Below are positions 7,883 through 15,811 of a DNA stretch of 64,000 bases, in pieces; the first letter of the stretch is position 1, and each line of letters opens with the position of its first letter. The position numbers were made by a program, and so were the translations under genes. The stretch is from contig NZ_JFHE01000029.1 in assembly GCF_000698555.1 (NCBI RefSeq), forward strand, positions 1 to 64,000, given 5' to 3'. The notes under the pieces were generated by a model. The model saw only the letters and a list, made by a program, of their open reading frames with translations. It did no database searches and had not been told where the DNA came from. The DNA comes from Caballeronia grimmiae (GTDB lineage Bacteria > Pseudomonadota > Gammaproteobacteria > Burkholderiales > Burkholderiaceae).

Positions 7883-9985
7883 TCAGCGTTGCGCATCAAA
7901 GGGCGCAGTGGGATCGACGAGCGCGCTGCGAATAAAATGCAGGCACGCCAGGAAGCGCCGCAGATCGCGCGCTGGCTGGTGTGAGGGGAGGTGTTCGAGC
8001 AAGGCGTCGCTTGCGAAGATCGACGACACCACGGCGTTGATCGCACGGCGCAGCGTCGCGCTCGACGGCGTGCGAAACAGCATCGCCATGTCATGCAGCA
8101 TCTGCGCGACCGATGACGACCATACGATGCGCAGCGACACCGGTGCATCATCGACGTTCAGTGCGGCGCGCAGCGTGCGCAGGTCGATCATCGCCTGTCC
8201 CGCTTCAAGCGTGACGAGCATCCACGCAAGCGCACGGCGGTGCTCGCGCGACGACGGCAGCAAGAGGCCGAGCAATTGCGACATCAGATCGTGCGTGCCC
8301 GAATGAAAGCGTTCATTCAGTCCGGGAAGCCTGCCTTCACAGGCGAGCGCGGCCTGAGCGCGCAATGCCGCCAGCGTTTTGCCGACGAGCCAGGGCGTAT
8401 GCGGCGGCACGATGATCGCGCATGCGATCGCGGTCACGAGCATCGAAACGACGATTGCAATACCGTTGTTCAGCAAGAGGCCCGGATCGTAGACGATGGC
8501 GTTATCGGGTGCCGCAAGAAGACAGAAGAACACGCAAAAGCCGATGCCATATCCGGCCGTGGCGGGGCGCATCGCGACGAAAGCGCCTGCGGCAAGGGGC
8601 GGCGCAAGCGCCGCGCATAAGAGCGGGAAGCCGTCGATCGCGGGATAGACATGACACAGGTAGACATAGCCGAGCATCGTTGCGAATGCCGCGCCAGCCG
8701 CCATTTGCGCGACGAACTTCGCCGGCCTTGCCGATGCGGACGACAACGCACAGGCGAGCGTCGCGGCGATGACGGCCAGTCCGCCGCTCGGCCATGCGGT
8801 CGCGATCCAGAACCACGCGACCGCCGCGATAACGATGCCCGAGCGAACGAACGTGGCCGCAATGACAAAGCGATTCGTCGTCGCGACATAGCGCGGACTC
8901 GTGCCCCCGGCGGGCAATGATGCATCGTGCTGCCCGTTCGCAATCGATGAACGAAGGCGCATCAGGCGAACGATGTCGCCGTTGAAGCGATCAAGCAGTT
9001 CGACGCACGTCGTGACATCGATATTCGACGAATCCGCGATACGTTCGTCGAGCGACGCGCCGAGCCGCGCGAGCGCGAGTTCATCGCAACGCGACGAAGC
9101 GAGCAGGTTCGCATGTTCGCCGAGACAAGCCGCGAGCGCGGGATGTTCATCGAGCGAACGCAGCCGCTTGATGCACTGGTCGAGCGCATGCAGACGCGCA
9201 CACGCGTCCATAAACGCATTATTTAATCGAGCAAGCAACAGGCTTTGTCGGCGTAGCGAAGGGTTTTCGTAAGCCGCAATACGCCGTGTCGATTCGAATC
9301 CGGCGATCTCTTCAACGAGGTTCGCATAACGACGCTCACGAGCGCGGCGAGTCAGTCCGCCGCGCAGCACGCTCGCAGCAAACGCGATGAAGTCGGACTC
9401 GCGTTGCGCGAGCGTTGCGGTAAGCCTCGCGCTGGCATGACGCGGCAGCACGAGCGCGCTGACCACGCTCGAAGAGAGAATGCCGATCATCACTTCGGCG
9501 CCGCGCGTGAGCGTCGCGAGCAGCAATTGATCCGGCGCAGTGACGACAGGCACGCCGATCAGCGCGGCCGTGTATCCGGCGAGCACGAAACCATACCAGC
9601 GAAATTGCCGATGCCGCACGGCGAGCGCCGTGCATGCCGCGACCCACACCGTCAGTCCGAGCGCATAGAGCTCCGCGGTCTGCACGAACAGCGCGCCGAG
9701 CACGAGCGCGGCGAGCATGCCCAACGCGGTGCCGGCGAAGCGATACACGCTCTTTGCGAGTACCATGCCGGAGAACGGCTGCATCAGCACGAACGTCGTG
9801 GTCATTGCAATGCGTGGCTGCGAAAGCTCGAAGCGCATGGCAAGGCCCATCGCGATGAAAGAGGCAAGGAGCGTCTTCAGCAGATGCAGCCAGACGTTGC
9901 CTTCGGTGGCGAGCCAGTCGCGCAGTCCGTCGATGACGTCTCGTGCGCAAGCCCGGCTCGCACGCGGATGATTCATGAACGACAT
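7883..9985 (-). CDS. FUSC-family aromatic acid exporter (AaeB-like)
   Basis: A 700-residue inner-membrane protein with the FUSC layout: an N-terminal block of about six membrane segments (roughly 30-190, including the conserved RIAMTTTFVLMQPFSGM), a central soluble helical region (about 190-370), a second membrane block (about 375-530) and a cytosolic tail. AaeB-type pumps export hydroxybenzoates and similar acids with a periplasmic partner, but no aaeA-like gene is adjacent here. A LysR gene starts divergently 159 bp away, as in aaeR-aaeXAB loci, which supports an inducible efflux role. Confidence 0.85.
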   Translation of the reverse strand: MSFMNHPRASRACARDVIDGLRDWLATEGNVWLHLLKTLLASFIAMGLAMRFELSQPRIAMTTTFVLMQPFSGMVLAKSVYRFAGTALGMLAALVLGALFVQTAELYALGLTVWVAACTALAVRHRQFRWYGFVLAGYTAALIGVPVVTAPDQLLLATLTRGAEVMIGILSSSVVSALVLPRHASARLTATLAQRESDFIAFAASVLRGGLTRRARERRYANLVEEIAGFESTRRIAAYENPSLRRQSLLLARLNNAFMDACARLHALDQCIKRLRSLDEHPALAACLGEHANLLASSRCDELALARLGASLDERIADSSNIDVTTCVELLDRFNGDIVRLMRLRSSIANGQHDASLPAGGTSPRYVATTNRFVIAATFVRSGIVIAAVAWFWIATAWPSGGLAVIAATLACALSSASARPAKFVAQMAAGAAFATMLGYVYLCHVYPAIDGFPLLCAALAPPLAAGAFVAMRPATAGYGIGFCVFFCLLAAPDNAIVYDPGLLLNNGIAIVVSMLVTAIACAIIVPPHTPWLVGKTLAALRAQAALACEGRLPGLNERFHSGTHDLMSQLLGLLLPSSREHRRALAWMLVTLEAGQAMIDLRTLRAALNVDDAPVSLRIVWSSSVAQMLHDMAMLFRTPSSATLRRAINAVVSSIFASDALLEHLPSHQPARDLRRFLACLHFIRSALVDPTAPFDAQR

Positions 9986-10055
9986 GCTTGAGCCCGCTAC
10001 TTCCCTTTCGTGAAGTGGCCGATTGTAGGCAGGGCGGCAATATCAATTAACGAGG

Positions 10056-10082
10056 GAATCAGGGAACATTCTTTCCAGATTC
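10056..10082. promoter_or_regulatory. imperfect palindrome between the exporter and LysR genes
   Basis: GAATC (10056-10060) and GATTC (10078-10082) bracket inner GGAA/TTCC half-sites around a CATTCT centre. The dyad lies in the divergent region where a LysR-type regulator would be expected to bind. It was identified only by symmetry. Confidence 0.3.
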
Positions 10083-10144
10083 AATAACAATGCTTCGGGC
10101 AATTGAGCGGACAATGTCGTCCCTCTGGCAACTGTGACGGTTCG

Positions 10145-11083
10145 ATGGACACCCTACAGAACATGCGGGTATTTGCCCGCGTGATCGAAGCCGGCAGCTT
10201 TACGGCTGCGGCTCAATCGATGAATTCCACGACCGGCGCCATGTCGCGCGCCGTATCGGAACTCGAGGCTCATCTGCGCACGCGATTGATGAACCGCTCG
10301 ACGCGGCGTCTTGCGCTGACGTCGGCAGGCGAGCGCTATTTGAAGCGTGTTTTGCAGATACTCGCCGATATCGACGGCGCAGAAGAAGAAGCAAGCGACG
10401 CGCATGAGCATCCTTCCGGCACGCTGCGCATGTTCAGTTTCGCAAGCGTCGGGCAGCACTATATTCTGCCGGCCATCGCGCGATATCGTGCGCTCTATCC
10501 CGACGTGAAAGTTGAATTGACGCTTTCGCAGCGCATGCCCGATCTCTTCGAAGGCAGCAGCGATGTCGCGGTGGTGTCGGCGGGGACGTTATCGGATTCG
10601 GAGGTGATCTCGCATCGGCTTGGCAGCACCTTCAGCATTCTGTGCGCATCGCCCGCTTATATCGATGCACGCGGAACGCCCGCACAGCCCGCCGATCTCG
10701 CCAGCCACGATTGCCTCACGTTGCAAACCCCTGCGTTTCCCGCACGCGAATGGACGCTCGAAGGACCCCAAGGCCGCGAGACCATGCACATCAGCGGGAC
10801 CGTGCAGGTGAATATCGCGGAATCGCTCGTCGTGGCGATACGCGAAGGCATGGGCATCGGCATATTGCCGCTTTATGCTGCGATCGACGGCCTGCGTGAT
10901 GGCTCCCTCGTGCGCGTGCTGTCGGACTACACGTTGCAGCACACCAATCTTTTTGCACTCTATGCATCGCGCAAGTTCGTCGATGCAAAGACGCGCACAT
11001 GGGTTGAATTCCTGCGCGCGCATCTTCCGGATGTCATTGCACGCGATGAAGCCTTGCTGAAGGAATTGGGGCAGCCTCACTGA
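10145..11083 (+). CDS. LysR-family transcriptional regulator
   Basis: A 312-residue protein with an N-terminal winged helix-turn-helix (about 1-60, MDTLQNMRVFARVIEAGSF and the recognition region TTGAMSRAVSELE), then a periplasmic-binding-protein-like effector domain (about 90-300). It is divergent from the FUSC exporter, so it probably controls that gene and itself in response to an aromatic acid. An in-frame upstream start at 10103 exists, but residue 15 (10145) gives the usual LysR N-terminus. Confidence 0.88.
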   Translation: MDTLQNMRVFARVIEAGSFTAAAQSMNSTTGAMSRAVSELEAHLRTRLMNRSTRRLALTSAGERYLKRVLQILADIDGAEEEASDAHEHPSGTLRMFSFASVGQHYILPAIARYRALYPDVKVELTLSQRMPDLFEGSSDVAVVSAGTLSDSEVISHRLGSTFSILCASPAYIDARGTPAQPADLASHDCLTLQTPAFPAREWTLEGPQGRETMHISGTVQVNIAESLVVAIREGMGIGILPLYAAIDGLRDGSLVRVLSDYTLQHTNLFALYASRKFVDAKTRTWVEFLRAHLPDVIARDEALLKELGQPH

Positions 11084-11087
11084 GCGA

Positions 11088-11771
11088 TCACGTCTCGCTC
11101 CACATGCGCAGCAGGTTGTGATAGCAGCCGACGAGCGTGCGCTTGGCCGCTTCATCGCCGTTGGTCGCATTCAGGCGTTGAATGGAGTTGTCGAGATCGA
11201 ATAGCAGCGCGCGCTGGGCATCGTCGCGAACGAGGCTTTGCGTCCAGAAGAAACTCGCCACGCGCGCGCCGCGCGTAACGGGACGCACCTGATGCAGACT
11301 CGTGGCGGGATACACGATTGCGTGTCCCGCCGGCAGCTTCACTTCCTGCACGCCGTAAGTGTCTTCGATGACGAGTTCGCCGCCGTCGTAGTCTTCGGGG
11401 CGTGAAAGAAACAGCGTGACGGATACGTCCGTGCGAACGCGCGCACCATGTCCCGGCACGATGCGAATGGCGCCATCGACATGACTGCCGAAGTGCATGC
11501 CGCCTTCATAGCGGTTGAATAGCGGCGGATATACGCGGTTCGGCAGCACCGCGCTGATGAAGAGCGGATGCCGTTCGAGCGCACCGACGATCGCATCGCC
11601 GAGTTCACGCGCAATGGGCGATCCTTCGGCGATCTGCTGATTGCGCTTGACCGGCGCGCCCTGATAGCCCGCGGTGGCGCGGCCATCGACCCATGAGTCG
11701 TTGGCATCGAGACGTGCGCGCATCGCTGCTGCGTCTTCTGGACTGAGTACGTTCGGTATCGAAAGAATCAT
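11088..11771 (-). CDS. piuC: PKHD-type Fe(II)/2-oxoglutarate hydroxylase (YbiX/PiuC)
   Basis: A 227-residue dioxygenase. The iron triad is His97-x-Asp99 (GSHVDG) and His160 (SLHQV), with Arg167 as the likely 2-oxoglutarate anchor (RPVTRG). YbiX/PiuC genes are found next to catecholate siderophore receptors and are iron-regulated. Here the gene sits 63 bp downstream of such a receptor on the same strand, so they are probably one operon under the Fur box at 14218. A role in siderophore handling is inferred from context; the substrate is not established. The stop is only 4 bp from that of the convergent LysR gene. Confidence 0.9.
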   Translation of the reverse strand: MILSIPNVLSPEDAAAMRARLDANDSWVDGRATAGYQGAPVKRNQQIAEGSPIARELGDAIVGALERHPLFISAVLPNRVYPPLFNRYEGGMHFGSHVDGAIRIVPGHGARVRTDVSVTLFLSRPEDYDGGELVIEDTYGVQEVKLPAGHAIVYPATSLHQVRPVTRGARVASFFWTQSLVRDDAQRALLFDLDNSIQRLNATNGDEAAKRTLVGCYHNLLRMWSET

Positions 11772-11834
11772 GATTCGGTAAGTCAGATGACGCGCGCGCC
11801 GCTTCGTGGATCGTTGAGACGGCGCGCGTGCGCA

Positions 11835-14072
11835 TCAACGGAAGCGGTAGTTCACCGTCGCAAGGAACGTGCGGCCGATGCCCGGCACCGCGCGTCCGCC
11901 ATCGGAAGGAATGAGGGCGTCGTAGTACTTCTTGTCCGTCATATTCCACACGTTGAACTGGATATCGTAGCGCTTCTGATGATACGCGGCCATCACGTCC
12001 CAGCGCGTATAACCGCCCACGTTGACGAAATTGTTGTTCGCCGCATAGCGCGACGACACATACGACGGCCCGCCGCCGAACTCCCAGTTGGGCGTGAAGT
12101 TATACGTCGACCACAACGTGAGCATGTTGTGCGGCGTGTTGGCGAGCGTGTTGCCGGTGGTGCCGTCGAGTGCCTTCTCCACGGTGCCGTTCATGTACGT
12201 ATAGCCGCCGAAGAGCTGCCACTTGTTCGTGATGTGCCCTGCGACGCCGAGCTGATAGCCGCGCACGCGCACATCGCCATCGAGCGTGTATTCACCCGTC
12301 GATACCTGCGTGCGTGCATTCGTTTTTTCGATGTTGAAAAGCGACTGCGTCACGGATAACCCGCCGTTCAGCAAGTCCCATTTCGAGCCGATTTCATACG
12401 AGCGGTTCTTCTCGGGCGGCGTGTTCTGCTGATTGTTCGTGAGCGTGAGCGCTTCGAGAGACGGGTTGAACGACGTCCCGTACGACACGTAATACGACTG
12501 CCATTCCGTCGGCTGCCACACGACGCCGGTACGCACGCTCGTGAAGTAGTTCGTTTGCGTCGCGTAACGCGGCGCGTTGATCGAGTTGTTGATCGATGCT
12601 TCGTAGCGGTCCCATCGAACGCCGCCGATCCACTTCCAGTTCTCGCCGATCGAAATCGTATCGTTCAGGTAGAGGCCGATGCCGTTCGCGCTCGACTCCG
12701 CAAGATTGGTCGCACGTTCGCGATAGTTCGATGGTCGCGTCGTATAGGCCGGATTCACGAGCGGCACGATGGCCAGCGTGTTCGACGGCAGGCCGGGCGT
12801 CGTCGCGGTGAAGCTCTGATTGCTGTATGTCTCGTGGCTCAGATCGACGCCGACGAGCATGTCGTGCTTGAGGAAGCCGGTCGCGAACTTGCCCTGGAAA
12901 TCGGTCGTGTTATAGACCGAGTGATCGTTGATGTTGCGGTCCTTGCCTTGCAAGCGCACGTACAACGACGAAAGCGGCAGCGTCGTGTAATTGCCGTTGC
13001 TGAGCGCCGGCGATGTGCCGAGCGGACCGGTCAGCACGGCCGCCGCATTGGTCGCGCGTGCCTCGGTGCTGTAGTGGCTGAACTGCGTCTGGTTGCGCAA
13101 CGTGAACATGTCGTTGAAGCGATGTTCGATGCGCGCGTTCAACGTCTGCACGTCCTGAATGGTGCGGTCGTCAGTGAAACCGTAGAAGGTCTTCCTGTCG
13201 ACAGGAGCAGGATGGCCGTTCAAAGGCGGAATGCCGTAGTCGGGCTGATCGTAGTTGTGCTGGATCAGCGCGGACAGCGTCACCTGCGTGGGCGTGCCGA
13301 TGCCGAACTTCACTTCGGGCGCGATGCCGAAATCCTTGTTCTTCATCTCATCGCGCGTCGAGCCGAGCGACTGGCCGAATGCGTTGATGCGAAACGCGGC
13401 GGTATCGGTCAACGGCTGATTGATGTCGACCGTCGTGCGATAGCGGTCATGCGTGCCCGCCTGCAACGACACGTCGGCGCGCGGCTTCAGGTTGGGCTGC
13501 TTGCTGACCTGATTGATGACGCCGCCCGTCGAGCCGCGTCCGAAGTACAGCGACGAAGGACCGTACAGCACGTCGATCGATTCTAGATTGAACGTATCGC
13601 GATAGTACTGGCCCCGGTCGCGAAAGCCGTCGAGATAGATGTCGGTGCGTGCGGTGAAGCCGCGCAAGTTGATGTTATTGCCGATCTGGCCGCCTTCGGC
13701 TGCGCCCAGCGTGACGCCCGGCACGTTGCGCAAGGCGTCGGAGAAGGAACTCACTGCCTGCGATTGCAGCACGGCTTTCGGCACGACGACGACGGCCTGA
13801 GGGATGTCGCGCAGCGCGGTCGGCACCTTCGCGCCGACGCTCGACGTTTCCGCCTGGAAGTCGGCTGCTGCGTCGCTTCGTCCGTTCACGGTAACGGCCG
13901 GCAGGGTGGCGTCCTGAGCGATGGTCTGACTGGCGGAAGAGGCTTCCGTTGCGGGCGATGCTGCTTGCGTGACTGAAGCGCCTTGCGGTGCGGTCTGAGC
14001 ATAAAGCGGTGCGGCCATCGGCGCCGCGGCAATAGTGACCCATGCCGCTGCAAGCGGCGTTTTCCTCAACAT
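11835..14072 (-). CDS. TonB-dependent catecholate siderophore receptor (Fiu/PiuA-like)
   Basis: A 745-residue outer-membrane receptor. A signal peptide ends near LYA-Q26. It is followed by a TonB-box/linker region, a plug domain (about 75-190; DIPQAVVVVPKAVL, LRGFTARTDIYLDGFRDRGQYYRD, YGPSSLYFGRGSTGGVINQVSK) and a 22-strand barrel ending in NYRFR. The DGFRDRGQYYRDTFN segment and the adjoining piuC point to the Fiu/PiuA group, which takes up iron bound to monomeric catechols and also admits catechol-containing antibiotics. The ATG at 14072 has a GGGGAA ribosome-binding site. It is likely Fur-repressed. Confidence 0.9.
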   Translation of the reverse strand: MLRKTPLAAAWVTIAAAPMAAPLYAQTAPQGASVTQAASPATEASSASQTIAQDATLPAVTVNGRSDAAADFQAETSSVGAKVPTALRDIPQAVVVVPKAVLQSQAVSSFSDALRNVPGVTLGAAEGGQIGNNINLRGFTARTDIYLDGFRDRGQYYRDTFNLESIDVLYGPSSLYFGRGSTGGVINQVSKQPNLKPRADVSLQAGTHDRYRTTVDINQPLTDTAAFRINAFGQSLGSTRDEMKNKDFGIAPEVKFGIGTPTQVTLSALIQHNYDQPDYGIPPLNGHPAPVDRKTFYGFTDDRTIQDVQTLNARIEHRFNDMFTLRNQTQFSHYSTEARATNAAAVLTGPLGTSPALSNGNYTTLPLSSLYVRLQGKDRNINDHSVYNTTDFQGKFATGFLKHDMLVGVDLSHETYSNQSFTATTPGLPSNTLAIVPLVNPAYTTRPSNYRERATNLAESSANGIGLYLNDTISIGENWKWIGGVRWDRYEASINNSINAPRYATQTNYFTSVRTGVVWQPTEWQSYYVSYGTSFNPSLEALTLTNNQQNTPPEKNRSYEIGSKWDLLNGGLSVTQSLFNIEKTNARTQVSTGEYTLDGDVRVRGYQLGVAGHITNKWQLFGGYTYMNGTVEKALDGTTGNTLANTPHNMLTLWSTYNFTPNWEFGGGPSYVSSRYAANNNFVNVGGYTRWDVMAAYHQKRYDIQFNVWNMTDKKYYDALIPSDGGRAVPGIGRTFLATVNYRFR

Positions 14073-14217
14073 GTCGTTCCCCGATACTTGTTAGTGATTT
14101 CCGACCGGCGCGAAACGGGATTCGTCGCCGAAAGCGATGACGCGACCTCGCCCGCCCGCGCATCATGTTCGACGGGCGGGAAGCGTTATTGGTCAAGCTA
14201 TGATCGCAATTTGTTAA

Positions 14218-14232
14218 TGCGAATCAGTATCA
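14218..14232. promoter_or_regulatory. Fur box upstream of the siderophore receptor
   Basis: TGCGAATCAGTATCA matches the 15-bp Fur core TGATAATCATTATCA at 12 of 15 positions, and the flanks extend the AT-rich palindrome (TTAA before, TTAC after). It lies about 145 bp upstream of the receptor start, in the only AT-rich part of this intergenic region. Confidence 0.7.
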
Positions 14233-14443
14233 TTACACATTAAGGAAATATTCGGAAAAAAATGTATCGACACGTTGTGTTCTCGCTTGCGCGAGTTAAA
14301 ACGAAATTGAATTCGGCATGCCGCATGCACGCCGACTGTGCGAAGCATGCACAGTAACGTTCCACGCGCACCAAATGAGAGCCGAATGCGTGCGCACCGC
14401 GAGAGTCAGACGCACCGCATCCGCGCACGTGCAGCCTGGACAG

Positions 14444-14460
14444 AGCACCAATTGCATGCA
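14444..14460. promoter_or_regulatory. weak NtrC-like dyad upstream of the ammonium transporter
   Basis: AGCACCAATTGCATGCA resembles the NtrC site TGCACCAAAATGGTGCA at about 12 of 17 positions. It sits unusually close to the sigma-54 promoter (about 14 bp upstream of the -24 element), so it may be fortuitous. No better copy was found in 14330-14440. Confidence 0.25.
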
Positions 14461-14473
14461 AAATGCGCCAGCA

Positions 14474-14489
14474 TGGCCCGGAACTTGCA
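14474..14489 (+). promoter_or_regulatory. sigma-54 promoter of the ammonium transporter gene
   Basis: TGGCCCG-GAAC-TTGCA is a full match to the -24/-12 consensus TGGC(A/C)CG-N4-TTGC(A/T), with the GG and GC exactly 12 bp apart. The predicted transcript start is near 14500, 23 nt before the ATG. This is the promoter class expected for an Amt gene expressed under nitrogen limitation. Confidence 0.85.
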
Positions 14490-14522
14490 AAAAGCGCCGC
14501 TTTTCGAGATAAGCCACGCGCC

Positions 14523-15725
14523 ATGCAGGCCCTTCAAACCGGCACCAACACACTCTTCCTGCTCCTGGGCGCCGCAATGGTGCTCGCGATGCACGCAGGT
14601 TTTGCATTCCTCGAACTCGGCACCGTCCGCCGTGAAAACCAGGTGAACGCGCTCGTGAAGATCCTCGTCGACTTCGCCGTGTCGACGCTTGCATACTTCT
14701 TCATCGGCTACAACATCGCGTATGGCGTGCAGTTCATGCATGGCGCCGACATCCTCGCCGAGCACAACGGCTATGCGCTCGTGCGCTTCTTCTTCCTGCT
14801 GACGTTCGCGGCGGCGATTCCCGCGATCGTCTCCGGCGGCATCGCGGAACGTTCGAAGTTCAACCCGCAATTGTTCGCGACGTGCGTGATCGTCGGCTTC
14901 ATCTATCCGTTGCTGGAGGGCGTCGCGTGGAACGAACGTTTCGGCATTCAGCACTGGCTTGCGCAGACCTTCGGCGCGCCGTTCCATGACTTCGCAGGCT
15001 CCGTCGTCGTGCATGCGTTCGGCGGCTGGGTTGCGTTGCCTGCCGTGCTGCTGCTCGGGCCGCGTCACGGGCGCTATCACAAGGACGGGCGCATTGCCGC
15101 GCATCCGCCGTCGAGCATTCCGTTTCTCGCGCTGGGCGCATGGGTGCTCGCAGTCGGCTGGTTCGGCTTCAACGTGATGAGCGCGCAGACTGTCGACAAG
15201 ATCAGCGGCCTCGTCGCCGTCAATTCGCTGATGGCGATGGTCGGCGGCACGCTCGCTGCATGGTTCGCGGGCCGCAACGATCCCGGCTTCACGTATAACG
15301 GGCCGCTGGCCGGTCTGGTCGCGGTGTGCGCGGGCTCGGACCTGATGCATCCGTTGGGCGCGCTGATCGTCGGCGCAGTGGCGGGCGTGTTGTTCGTGCA
15401 GATGTTCACCTGCGTCCAGAACCGCTGGCGTATCGACGACGTGCTCGGCGTGTGGCCGTTGCACGGCATGTGCGGCGCATGGGGCGGTATGGCGGCGGGC
15501 GTGTTCGGACAACGGTCTTTCGGCGGCATCGGCGGCGTGTCGGTGTGGTCGCAATGCATCGGCACGCTGGGCGCGGTGGCGCTCGCGCTCGCGGGCGGCG
15601 CCGCCGTCTATGGCGCGATCAAGATGACCGTCGGCTTGCGGCTCGAACGCGAAGACGAATTCAACGGCGCAGACCTCGCGATACATCGCATCTCGTCGAC
15701 GCCGGATCGCGAAATGGCAGGGTGA
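14523..15725 (+). CDS. amt: ammonium transporter (Amt family)
   Basis: A 400-residue membrane protein with the 11-helix Amt fold. Visible hallmarks are DFAGSVVVHAFGG (Asp156, and His164 of the pore twin-histidine pair) and GVWPLHGMCGAWGG carrying the second pore histidine. The ATG at 14523 is chosen because it lies just downstream of the sigma-54 start site. No signal peptide is obvious at the N-terminus. The usual partner glnK is not adjacent. A hybrid kinase gene follows after 86 bp in the same direction. The protein should import ammonium when external nitrogen is scarce. Confidence 0.93.
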   Translation: MQALQTGTNTLFLLLGAAMVLAMHAGFAFLELGTVRRENQVNALVKILVDFAVSTLAYFFIGYNIAYGVQFMHGADILAEHNGYALVRFFFLLTFAAAIPAIVSGGIAERSKFNPQLFATCVIVGFIYPLLEGVAWNERFGIQHWLAQTFGAPFHDFAGSVVVHAFGGWVALPAVLLLGPRHGRYHKDGRIAAHPPSSIPFLALGAWVLAVGWFGFNVMSAQTVDKISGLVAVNSLMAMVGGTLAAWFAGRNDPGFTYNGPLAGLVAVCAGSDLMHPLGALIVGAVAGVLFVQMFTCVQNRWRIDDVLGVWPLHGMCGAWGGMAAGVFGQRSFGGIGGVSVWSQCIGTLGAVALALAGGAAVYGAIKMTVGLRLEREDEFNGADLAIHRISSTPDREMAG

Positions 15726-15811
15726 TGGACCGCTGACAGCGCGCGCGTGGCTATGCGCCACACGCACGCGCCGGTTACGATATACGGCCGACACACGAAA
15801 AGGCCGAACGC

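Noticed and set aside
12555..13586. 343-codon plus-strand frame inside the siderophore receptor
   Set aside because: The minus-strand receptor is unambiguous over this whole stretch; the plus frame is low-complexity Arg/Val.
15747..15761. GTGGC/GCCAC hairpin after amt as a terminator
   Set aside because: Only 5 bp of continuous stem, no U-tract, and the downstream kinase is likely co-transcribed.
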